A stretch of DNA of 5,216 nucleotides from DATLFS01 sp035540935 (GCA_035540935.1 DATLFS010000135.1:1-5216); one strand, 5' to 3'. Positions 1-4,307 are shown, numbered from the stretch's first letter. Numbers and translations: made by a program. Notes: generated from the sequence alone by a model not told the origin.

Positions 1-1
1 C

Positions 2-1036
2 CTCCCGGGAGCGTCGATCGCCGGGGTCGACGTCGGCGGCATGGACCGGGACGACGCGATCGCGGCCGTGAAGGAGGCGGTCGCGCCGCAGCTGACCCGC
101 GAGGTCACCGTGGCCTATGAGGGCAAGACCTGGAGTGTTACGCCCGAGGAGCTCGGCGCCCGCAGCGACGCGCGGGCCGCGGTCGACGCCGCGCTCGCGG
201 CGAGCGAAGACGTCACGTTCGTCGAGAAGGCACGCATGCGCGTGCTGGGGGAGGCGCTTGAGTTCGAGCGCGACGTGGCGGTGCGCTACCCCCGGAAGGG
301 CATCAGGGGCTTCGTCGCCGGGATCGCCTCGTCGTTCGACCGGGAGGCGCGGGACGCGTCCCTCGACTACTCGACCGGTTGGGTCGAGATCGTGGACGAC
401 CGTCGGGGTCGCAAGGTTCGGCTCGCGGCCACCGTCTCCGCGCTGACGGACGCGCTCGAGTCGGGCACCGACCGCGCCGAGCTCGTCGTGGAGCGGGTCG
501 ACCCGGAGGTGACCACCGACGCTTTCCGTCAGGTGCTCCTGGTCCACATCGGCGAGAACAAGCTCTACCTCTACGAGGACGGCGAGATAGTCCGCGAGTG
601 GACGGTGGCGACGGGCGAGCCCGACTACATGACGCCGACCGGCCTCTTCCACGTCACCGAGAAGCGCTACATGCCGACATGGGTGAACCCGGCCCCCGAT
701 GGGTGGGGCGCGAGCATGCCGGCGTCCATCCCGCCGGGTCCCGGCAACCCGCTCGGCGTGCGGGCGATCAACTGGTCCGCGCCGGCGATCCGCTTCCACG
801 GGACATCGGCGCTTTACTCGCTCGGATACAACGCCTCGCACGGTTGCGTCCGCATGTCGAACGCCGACGTGATCGAGCTCTACGACATCGTCGAGGTGGG
901 CACGCCGATCGTCTCGATCGTCTACGGCCCGCTCCGCCCGCTGGGCTCGTCGATCCCGGCGGGGCCGACGGCGGAGCAGTCGGCGGACTCGACGGACGAC
1001 GCGCGCGCGGCCGAGACCGAAGCGACGGACGCCTAG
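2..1036 (+). CDS. L,D-transpeptidase (YkuD domain) with PG_binding_4-type region, 5' end outside the window
   Basis: Likely an exported L,D-transpeptidase, which forms 3-3 crosslinks in peptidoglycan or attaches proteins to it through a cysteine acyl-enzyme. The reading frame is open to the window edge, and the 13 residues before the first ATG (position 41) read as the usual entry to a PG_binding_4 domain (GVDVGG then M). The true start is therefore upstream and 344 residues are visible. Counting from the first visible codon, PG_binding_4-like sequence fills about 1-165 and YkuD about 177-308. The YkuD signature is complete: HGT with His266, then SHGCVRM with His280, catalytic Cys282 (codon 845-847) and Arg284. 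A PDYMTPTGLFHV stretch before it is typical of the fold. The last 36 residues are an acidic, Ala/Thr/Ser-rich tail of no known role. Signal peptide or membrane anchor would lie upstream and cannot be seen. Family assignment is firm; the precise crosslink made is inference. Confidence 0.95.
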   Translation, partial: LPGASIAGVDVGGMDRDDAIAAVKEAVAPQLTREVTVAYEGKTWSVTPEELGARSDARAAVDAALAASEDVTFVEKARMRVLGEALEFERDVAVRYPRKGIRGFVAGIASSFDREARDASLDYSTGWVEIVDDRRGRKVRLAATVSALTDALESGTDRAELVVERVDPEVTTDAFRQVLLVHIGENKLYLYEDGEIVREWTVATGEPDYMTPTGLFHVTEKRYMPTWVNPAPDGWGASMPASIPPGPGNPLGVRAINWSAPAIRFHGTSALYSLGYNASHGCVRMSNADVIELYDIVEVGTPIVSIVYGPLRPLGSSIPAGPTAEQSADSTDDARAAETEATDA

Positions 1037-1061
1037 GAACAGCGCGAAGAAATCTCCTCAG

Positions 1062-1080
1062 GCCGCGAAATTTTCACGGC
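1062..1080. promoter_or_regulatory. AT-cored near-palindrome, possible operator
   Basis: GCCGcGAAATTTTCaCGGC has arms of nine bases with eight matching pairs around one central base. The lower-case C and A are the only mismatch. An A/T core in such GC-rich DNA stands out, and there is no loop, so a protein-binding site fits better than an RNA hairpin. It lies 26 bases after the transpeptidase stop and just upstream of a promoter-like pair at 1089-1118. Its role as an operator is inference. Confidence 0.25.
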
Positions 1081-1088
1081 GCGAGGTC

Positions 1089-1118
1089 TTGAGATCCGTG
1101 GATGAGGCGTCGTAAGGT
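1089..1118 (+). promoter_or_regulatory. Possible promoter in front of the 1125-1175 hairpin
   Basis: TTGAGA (1089-1094) and TAAGGT (1113-1118) are separated by 18 bases and resemble -35 and -10 elements (four of six -35 consensus bases; the -10 fits TANNNT). Transcription would begin near 1125, exactly at the foot of the hairpin. No coding sequence follows on this strand before the convergent hydrolase, so a promoter here would make only a short RNA. This is a motif reading only. Confidence 0.25.
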
Positions 1119-1124
1119 TCCTCT

Positions 1125-1184
1125 CGTACCCCGCAGCGGCAAGTAGGCTCCGGCCGAACGTCACTGCGGGGTACGTTCTTTCTC
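1125..1184 (+). terminator. Perfect 12-bp hairpin with T-rich tail: terminator of the transpeptidase gene or a short structured RNA
   Basis: CGTACCCCGCAG (1125-1136) and CTGCGGGGTACG (1164-1175) pair perfectly over 12 bp. Within the 27-base loop, CGGC (1137-1140) can pair with GCCG (1153-1156), leaving a 7-base bulge. The plus-strand side is followed by TTCTTTCTCCC, a broken T tract. The other side is not T-rich, so it works best for plus-strand transcripts. It lies about 90 bases after the transpeptidase stop and before a convergent gene, as expected of a terminator. The large structured loop and the promoter-like sequence just upstream also allow a short independent RNA. Confidence 0.55.
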
Positions 1185-1238
1185 CCTCCGGTCGGCGAAT
1201 CACAAAAGCCCTCTTGGGTAACGGCCGCTACACAAGCC

Positions 1239-2045
1239 TCAAGCGCAGATCGAGGTGAGGAACTCCTCCACCGCGTCGTTGACGCCTTGCATCTCCTCGA
1301 CCATCACGGCGTGCCCGCTGTCGAAGGAGACGAGGCGGGCGCCGGGGATCGCAGCCGCGATCTCCTCCGAGGCGAAGTAGGGGGCCATCTGGTCCATGCG
1401 GGCGCCGATGACCAGCGTCGGAACGCCGATCCTCCCGAGGTCCGGAAGGACGTCGTGCTTCTCGATCGCGTCGAGCTGCGCGTCGAGGACGGCCTCTGCA
1501 TCGACGCGCTCCTCTTCCGCATCGAGCACGCGCGTTAGGCGGTCGACCATCTCGGCGCCGATCTCGAAGAAGACGGGCGTGAACATGCGAACCAACGCCG
1601 CTCGGGCGAACGCATCCGCCCCGCCGGCGCGGACGATCATCCGGCCGAGGTCGAGCTGGCGGCGCATGAACTCGATCGGGCGCGCCCAGGTAACGGCGAG
1701 GATCAGGGCCTGGACGCGCTCGGGATGGTCGAGCGCGATCCGTTGGGCGATCGTGCCCCCCATGGACGGGCCGAAGAGAACGGCACGCTCGATGTCGAGG
1801 TGGTCCATGAGTCTGACCGTGTCGTCCGCCATCTCGTCGACCGTCACCGCCGGAGGCCCGCTCGAGCGGCCGATGCCGCGGTTGTCGAAGGTCACGAAAG
1901 AATGCGTCTTGATCACGGCCGGGATCTGCGCTGCCCAGAATCGCTGGTCGAGTTGCAGACCCATGATCCCGACGGCAGGCGGCTTGTCGTCGTCGCCGTG
2001 ACGACGGTAGTGCAGGCGGATGTCGCCGAGATCAGCGATGGGCAT
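1239..2045 (-). CDS. Alpha/beta-fold hydrolase
   Basis: A cytosolic alpha/beta hydrolase, probably acting on an ester, lactone or similar bond; the substrate cannot be told. Numbering from the upstream ATG at 2054 (271 residues), the triad is visible: nucleophile Ser97 in GPSMGG, Asp221 in GARMDQM, His248 in DSGHA. DNRGIGRS (57-64) is the usual strand-4 segment. The oxyanion region reads IMGLQLDQRFW instead of the common HG motif, as in some RdmC- or enol-lactonase-like members. Residues about 125-200 form the helical cap. I prefer the ATG at 2045 (268 residues). Neither ATG has a Shine-Dalgarno, but TAGCAT sits 7 bases before 2045, as for a leaderless mRNA, and overlaps the 2054 ATG. The stop lies in a short convergent gap with the transpeptidase. 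A weak CCC/GGG hairpin at 1209-1218 is the only terminator-like sequence on this strand. Confidence 0.93.
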   Translation of the reverse strand: MPIADLGDIRLHYRRHGDDDKPPAVGIMGLQLDQRFWAAQIPAVIKTHSFVTFDNRGIGRSSGPPAVTVDEMADDTVRLMDHLDIERAVLFGPSMGGTIAQRIALDHPERVQALILAVTWARPIEFMRRQLDLGRMIVRAGGADAFARAALVRMFTPVFFEIGAEMVDRLTRVLDAEEERVDAEAVLDAQLDAIEKHDVLPDLGRIGVPTLVIGARMDQMAPYFASEEIAAAIPGARLVSFDSGHAVMVEEMQGVNDAVEEFLTSICA

Positions 2046-2052
2046 GGCGGGC

Positions 2053-2058
2053 ATGCTA
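2053..2058 (-). promoter_or_regulatory. -10 element of the hydrolase gene (leaderless type)
   Basis: Read on the minus strand, TAGCAT fits TANNNT and ends 7 bases before the ATG at 2045, so transcription would start at or next to the start codon. No Shine-Dalgarno is present before either candidate ATG. I see no clear -35. This element decides the start chosen for the hydrolase. Confidence 0.45.
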
Positions 2059-2063
2059 CGCGA

Positions 2064-2075
2064 GCGGCGCGCCGC
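2064..2075. promoter_or_regulatory. 12-bp perfect palindrome between divergent promoters
   Basis: GCGGCGCGCCGC is its own reverse complement and sits between the two proposed -10 elements, where it would cover the -35 region of the plus-strand gene and the spacer of the minus-strand gene. It could be an operator shared by both genes. Because the sequence is pure G/C in GC-rich DNA, chance is a real alternative. Confidence 0.2.
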
Positions 2076-2087
2076 CGATGACGGCGT

Positions 2088-2093
2088 TACGCT
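2088..2093 (+). promoter_or_regulatory. -10 element of the VPDTG protein gene (leaderless type)
   Basis: TACGCT fits TANNNT and ends 6 bases before the ATG at 2100, so the transcript would begin at the start codon. No Shine-Dalgarno is present and no clear -35 is seen. Confidence 0.45.
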
Positions 2094-2099
2094 CTCGCT

Positions 2100-2396
2100 A
2101 TGAAGCGCATCGCCGCCGGCGCCGTTCTCCTCTTCGTCCTCGCGCTCGCGGCGCCTGCCGCCGCGCAGGCGCGCGATCCGTTCATCCCGCTTATCAGCCC
2201 GCAGTCCGAGAGCGCGGCCGGAGACGGCGCGACGACGGGGGAGGCGGCGGAGACGGACCCGGTCGCGCCGCCCGTGTCCGGAACCGGTGTTCCCGATACG
2301 GGCGGGGACCCGTCGGCCGGACTCGCGGTCGCATACGTCCTCATCGCGGCGGGTGCCGGTGCGCTGGTCCTCGCCCGGACGTCGCGCGCCGCCTAA
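2100..2396 (+). CDS. Small exported protein with VPDTG sorting-like motif and C-terminal membrane anchor
   Basis: A 98-residue protein that I do not recognise as a named family, but its layout is clear. Residues 1-24 are a signal peptide: MKR, a hydrophobic core, and an AAAQA cleavage region. The mature start reads RDPFIPLI. Residues 34-62 are a low-complexity linker rich in Ala, Gly, Thr, Pro and acidic residues. VPDTG (64-68) is followed by GDPSAG, a hydrophobic segment at about 73-92 and a short tail with Arg93 and Arg96. That order (motif, membrane segment, positive tail) is that of a sortase substrate, with Val replacing the Leu of LPXTG. If processed it would be joined to the cell wall; if not, it is simply a membrane protein. 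No sortase gene is in the window. The ATG is chosen because the signal peptide begins there and a -10 element lies 6 bases before it. It diverges from the hydrolase gene across about 54 bases. Confidence 0.82.
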   Translation: MKRIAAGAVLLFVLALAAPAAAQARDPFIPLISPQSESAAGDGATTGEAAETDPVAPPVSGTGVPDTGGDPSAGLAVAYVLIAAGAGALVLARTSRAA

Positions 2397-2407
2397 TCCG
2401 GCTTTTT
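2388..2407 (+). terminator. Weak terminator overlapping the VPDTG gene stop
   Basis: GCCG (2388-2391) can pair with CGGC (2399-2402) around a 7-base loop containing the TAA stop, followed directly by TTTTT (2403-2407). The stem is only 4 bp, so termination would be partial at best. The T run is notable in such GC-rich sequence. The next gene appears to have its own promoter just downstream. Confidence 0.25.
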
Positions 2408-2422
2408 CGCGCTCTCATCCCG

Positions 2423-2428
2423 TACCCT
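2423..2428 (+). promoter_or_regulatory. -10 element of the DUF3499 gene (leaderless type)
   Basis: TACCCT fits TANNNT and ends 6 bases before the GTG at 2435. There is no Shine-Dalgarno. This supports the GTG as the start and suggests that the cysteine trio begins a new transcript here. Confidence 0.45.
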
Positions 2429-2434
2429 CCCGCC

Positions 2435-2764
2435 GTGAGCCTCTGTGCGAAGCCCGGATGCGGGCACGCCGGTGCGGTCGTCCTCTCCTACGACTATGCG
2501 GCGCGCCTCGCGGTGCTCCAGGATCCCCCGGAGGGGGAGGTGAGCCCGCACCTGTACGTCCTCTGCGCCACCTGCGCGGAGCGGCTCCGGCCACCCCACG
2601 GATGGACGCTCGAAGACGCCCGCGCCCGTCCGCCGCTGTTCGCACAGGACGACGACGAGTGGAGCGGTATCGAGGTCGTGGACCTGCCCGACCGTCGTGA
2701 GGCGCGCCGGGTGGCGGAGAAGCCGCCGGAACGACGGCAACTCTTCTTCGGTTCGAGCGCGTGA
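2435..2764 (+). CDS. DUF3499 family protein, probable zinc-binding
   Basis: A 109-residue cytosolic protein of the actinobacterial DUF3499 type; function unknown. From memory, relatives sit near phosphomannomutase and WhiB genes in mycobacteria, but neither is present here. Two cysteine pairs suggest one metal site: Cys4 and Cys9 in CAKPGCGH, and Cys44 and Cys47 in LCATCAER. His11, His39 and His55 lie nearby. After residue 60 the chain becomes acidic (QDDDEW, 71-76) and then basic (RREARR, 87-92), probably a flexible tail. The frame is open much further upstream, but similarity starts at the GTG, where the N-terminal VSLCAKPGC matches the family start and a -10 element lies 6 bases before. 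It overlaps the next gene by 4 bases, so the two are probably translationally coupled. Confidence 0.85.
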   Translation: MSLCAKPGCGHAGAVVLSYDYAARLAVLQDPPEGEVSPHLYVLCATCAERLRPPHGWTLEDARARPPLFAQDDDEWSGIEVVDLPDRREARRVAEKPPERRQLFFGSSA

Positions 2765-3096
2765 GCGGGCTCTCGGAGCGCACTCTTTTCCGGCACCTGA
2801 GGTCGCTCGACCGCCACCAGCTCCGCCGCGTGTTGATCTTCGTGAGGGGACTGCTGCTCGCTTCCGGCGACACGGTCGCGGCGGCCGAGGCGCCCGGGGA
2901 CGGATCGGTCACTTACCGCCTCGAGTCGGTGCGCTGCGGCAAGCCCGGCTGTGGCTCCTGCCCGCACGGCCCCTACTGGTACGCGTACTACCGCGACGGT
3001 TCGCGCCTGCGGTCGCGCTACATCGGTCGGGGAGCGCCCGAAGAAGAAACGCCGAAGCAGGTGACTAGTCGCTCGGGTGGGGAAACTCACCCTTAA
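2761..3096 (+). CDS. DUF6788-like small protein with CGKPGC motif
   Basis: A 111-residue protein whose C-terminal half resembles DUF6788: CGKPGCGSCPHGPYW (59-73), then YYRDG and RSRYIGR (76-90). Cys59, Cys64, Cys67 and His69 form a compact likely metal site. The aromatic and Arg-rich strand after it could contact nucleic acid. The first 35 residues are basic and helical (RHLRSLDRHQLRRVL), and 37-50 is a linker. As I recall, the domain is often found near mobile elements or as part of larger proteins; here it is free-standing in a chromosomal cluster with no transposase. Function is unknown. The GTG start overlaps the stop of the DUF3499 gene in a GTGA arrangement and lacks a good Shine-Dalgarno, so coupling is expected. 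The final 15 residues (after the glycine at 91) look unconserved, and their DNA can form hairpins (see 3075-3118). Confidence 0.82.
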   Translation: MSGLSERTLFRHLRSLDRHQLRRVLIFVRGLLLASGDTVAAAEAPGDGSVTYRLESVRCGKPGCGSCPHGPYWYAYYRDGSRLRSRYIGRGAPEEETPKQVTSRSGGETHP

Positions 3097-3118
3097 GGGC
3101 CATATCCCTAGAGGAGGG
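3075..3118 (+). promoter_or_regulatory. Chain of mutually exclusive hairpins reaching the zinc-ribbon ribosome binding site
   Basis: Complementary blocks follow one another: GGGTG (3075-3079) with CACCC (3088-3092); CCCTT with AAGGG (together the 10-base palindrome 3090-3099 over the TAA stop); AGGG (3096-3099) with CCCT (3106-3109); and CCCT (3106-3109) with AGGG (3115-3118). The last pairing would hide GAGGAGG (3111-3117), the Shine-Dalgarno of the gene starting at 3130. Since neighbouring pairings exclude each other, the leader could switch between open and closed. Stems are 4-5 bp, so this is tentative. Confidence 0.3.
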
Positions 3119-3129
3119 AACGCGCCATC

Positions 3130-3315
3130 ATGGGCGATATGAGCTGTCCCGAGTGCGGCCGCGAAGACAGTATGGAGATCGAGATCAACCTCCAGGAAGG
3201 TGCGGCCGTCCAGTTCTACTCGTGCCGCCACTGCGAGACGAAGTGGTGGATCCGCGAGGGGACGACGATCACGCTCGACGAGGTCCTCGACCTCGCCACG
3301 AAACGCGACCGCTAG
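3130..3315 (+). CDS. Small zinc-ribbon protein
   Basis: A 61-residue cytosolic protein made almost wholly of one zinc ribbon: Cys6 and Cys9 in CPECG, and Cys33 and Cys36 in CRHCE, joined by a beta-rich segment that ends QFYSC. The KWWIREGTTITLDEVL stretch that follows completes the ribbon and adds a short helix. The layout recalls TFIIS- or RNA polymerase-type ribbons, which bind nucleic acid or proteins. No catalytic residues are visible and I cannot name a partner. The ATG is supported by GAGGAGG at 3111-3117, with a rather long spacing of 12 bases; a second in-frame ATG at 3139 would be farther still. It lies 33 bases after the DUF6788-like gene on the same strand, so co-transcription is likely. 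It is the last gene of the trio and faces a convergent GNAT gene. Confidence 0.85.
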   Translation: MGDMSCPECGREDSMEIEINLQEGAAVQFYSCRHCETKWWIREGTTITLDEVLDLATKRDR

Positions 3316-3514
3316 AGGCGCGCTTCTCTCGGATGGTGCTGCGGGCGCTCGGCGCCTAAAGCCGCCGTCCGGCAACAGGTGCCAGTTGAGGGGGTCGTGC
3401 CGGTCCGCGTCCTGCGCCCGGAGGCGTGGACATCCCGTCGGTCTGGCAGCCGAGCGCCCGCAAGCTTTGGTGTAGTGAGGCGCGCCAAGACTAACGCTTG
3501 CTTCGCTCGCCGCG
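3316..3514. other. Non-coding gap between convergent genes
   Basis: No reading frame with recognisable protein features is seen in these 199 bases on either strand. GGCGC-TCG-GCGCC near 3344-3356 is a compact hairpin that may help end the zinc-ribbon transcript, although no T run follows. TGCCAG (3380-3385) and CTGGCA (3443-3448) enclose further nested complementary blocks. ACTAACGC and GCGCTAGT (about 3490-3518) form an imperfect stem over the GNAT stop. No tRNA-like T-loop and no match to a conserved RNA that I know were found. Confidence 0.4.
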
Positions 3515-4219
3515 CTAGTGGCTTCGCCGAACCCGCGACGGGAGGGGCGTGACGCATCCCTCGCAGGAGGATGCCCCCTCTCCCTCCGGCTCGCCGGTCC
3601 ACAGTCGTCCCAGCCTCCGCCGAAAGCGGACGCGGAAGGCCGGCTGAAACCCCGCCTTCGCCACCGCCCGCAGCGACGGCGCGTTGTCGGCTTCCACCCC
3701 GACCCAGGCGCGACGCAGCCCGCGCCCGGCCGCGTCGGCGCATAGGTGCGCGAGGACGATCGGATAGGCGCCGCGGCCGCGGCCTTCCGGTCGCGTGAAC
3801 GACTCGTAGGTGTAGAGGTCGCCCGCAGGCGGACGGAAGAACGCCCGCAGCTCCCGCGTCCACGCGGGGGACGTCGTGGCCCAACTCGCGTGGAGGATCC
3901 GATCGTTCTCGATCAGGAGCCAGCAGTCCGTCTCCGGCGAGAGACGCCGCGCGAAGGTCCCGGCCGAATCCGTGCCGATGTCCCGGGCGTAGGCCGCCGC
4001 ATCGTCGGGCGTGGCTCGACGCACGATGCTTCGGCCGGGCGGCTCGGGCGGGGTTCCCACGGACAGGGCCTTCACGTGGAAGACGACGGCTCCTTCCGAT
4101 GTCCATGCCGCCCGCGCGCGGCCGAGGGATTCGGCGGCGGTTTCGGCGATCCCTCGCGCCCGCATGCGGGCCCATGCCTTCCTCACCAGGTCGGAAGGTG
4201 ATGGACGAGGGTCCGGCAT
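3515..4219 (-). CDS. GNAT-family N-acetyltransferase
   Basis: A 234-residue protein whose second half is a GNAT domain, the fold that moves an acyl group from acyl-CoA to an amine. Residues 65-130 hold the N-terminal strands (IVRRATPDDAAAYARD at 65-80, WLLIENDRILHASW at 100-113). Motif A appears as YESFTRPEGRGRGAY (138-152), with RGRGA binding the CoA pyrophosphate. Motif B follows as VEADNAPSLRAVAKAGF (175-191), with the typical Asn before the helix. The first 45 residues are helical and basic and precede the domain. About 30 C-terminal residues, with Cys219 and Cys222, look unconserved and are encoded by an inverted repeat. Substrate is unknown; a role in cell-surface polymer or small-molecule acylation is only a guess. 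The ATG has no Shine-Dalgarno but has TATCTT ending 6 bases before it, fitting a leaderless mRNA. It diverges from the GerMN lipoprotein gene. Confidence 0.85.
   Translation of the reverse strand: MPDPRPSPSDLVRKAWARMRARGIAETAAESLGRARAAWTSEGAVVFHVKALSVGTPPEPPGRSIVRRATPDDAAAYARDIGTDSAGTFARRLSPETDCWLLIENDRILHASWATTSPAWTRELRAFFRPPAGDLYTYESFTRPEGRGRGAYPIVLAHLCADAAGRGLRRAWVGVEADNAPSLRAVAKAGFQPAFRVRFRRRLGRLWTGEPEGEGASSCEGCVTPLPSRVRRSH
3540..3582. repeat. Strong two-part inverted repeat inside the GNAT 3' end
   Basis: On the plus strand GGGAGGGG (3540-3547) pairs with CCCCTCTC (3575-3582) with one G-T wobble. Inside it GCATCC (3554-3559) pairs perfectly with GGATGC (3569-3574) around a 9-base loop, and six bases (3548-3553) bulge on one side. 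The element lies within the last 22 codons of the GNAT gene, which encode an unconserved tail. It may be a terminator-like or interspersed repeat element that has grown into the coding end. Confidence 0.45.
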
Positions 4220-4221
4220 GC

Positions 4222-4258
4222 CGACAAGATACCGGCGGGGCGACCGGCAACCTTGTCG
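4222..4258. promoter_or_regulatory. Inverted repeat CGACAAG / CTTGTCG in the divergent promoter region
   Basis: CGACAAG (4222-4228) and CTTGTCG (4252-4258) are perfect 7-base inverted arms with centres 30 bases apart, about three helical turns. One arm overlaps the -10 and start region of the GNAT gene and the other contains the possible -35 of the lipoprotein gene. A regulator bound to both arms would touch both promoters. Only the repeat itself is seen; regulation is inferred. Confidence 0.3.
4226..4231 (-). promoter_or_regulatory. -10 element of the GNAT gene (leaderless type)
   Basis: Read on the minus strand, TATCTT fits TANNNT and ends 6 bases before the ATG at 4219. There is no Shine-Dalgarno. 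It overlaps one arm of the inverted repeat at 4222-4258. Confidence 0.5.
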
Positions 4259-4281
4259 CCTCCGGCGGCGTCGGATAGACG
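4253..4281 (+). promoter_or_regulatory. Possible promoter of the GerMN lipoprotein gene
   Basis: TTGTCG (4253-4258) and TAGACG (4276-4281) are spaced by exactly 17 bases, with four and three bases matching the -35 and -10 consensus. The start of transcription would be near 4288, giving a leader of about 20 bases that just includes the Shine-Dalgarno. Confidence 0.35.
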
Positions 4282-4295
4282 CCGAGCTGATCTAC

Positions 4296-4302
4296 AAGGA
4301 GG
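4296..4302 (+). promoter_or_regulatory. Ribosome binding site deciding the lipoprotein GTG start
   Basis: AAGGAGG, a near-perfect Shine-Dalgarno, lies 5 bases before the GTG at 4308. The frame is open for about 300 bases further upstream, but only this start gives a signal peptide with a lipobox. Confidence 0.8.
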
Positions 4303-4307
4303 CAGAT

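Noticed and set aside
1239..2081. Plus-strand open frames opposite the hydrolase (1396-2001, 1725-2081)
   Set aside because: The minus-strand frame has a complete Ser-Asp-His triad and fold motifs; the plus frames show none.
2078..2434. Upstream extension of the DUF3499 frame
   Set aside because: It overlaps the VPDTG protein in another frame and is Arg-rich. The family N-terminus begins at the GTG at 2435, with a -10 element 6 bases before.
2494..3375. A 293-codon open frame on the minus strand
   Set aside because: It lies antisense to three plus-strand genes that have clear family motifs, starts and coupling. Its product is Arg/Ala/Pro/Ser-rich without any recognisable motif, as expected of a GC-rich shadow frame.
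3316..3514. tRNA, SRP RNA, tmRNA, RNase P RNA or cobalamin riboswitch in the gap
   Set aside because: GGTGCCAG and GCCGGTCC briefly recall conserved RNA elements, but no T-loop, GGAAG-type SRP core, tmRNA tag or B12-box sequence is present.
3312..4250. A 312-codon open frame on the minus strand overlapping the GNAT gene
   Set aside because: Same strand, different frame from the GNAT protein, which has motifs A and B. This frame gives an Arg/Gly/Pro-rich product with no domain.
4011..4307. Upstream extension of the GerMN lipoprotein frame to an ATG at 4011
   Set aside because: The extension is antisense to the GNAT coding region and basic and low in complexity. It would bury the signal peptide and lipobox. 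AAGGAGG directly before the GTG at 4308 fixes the start.
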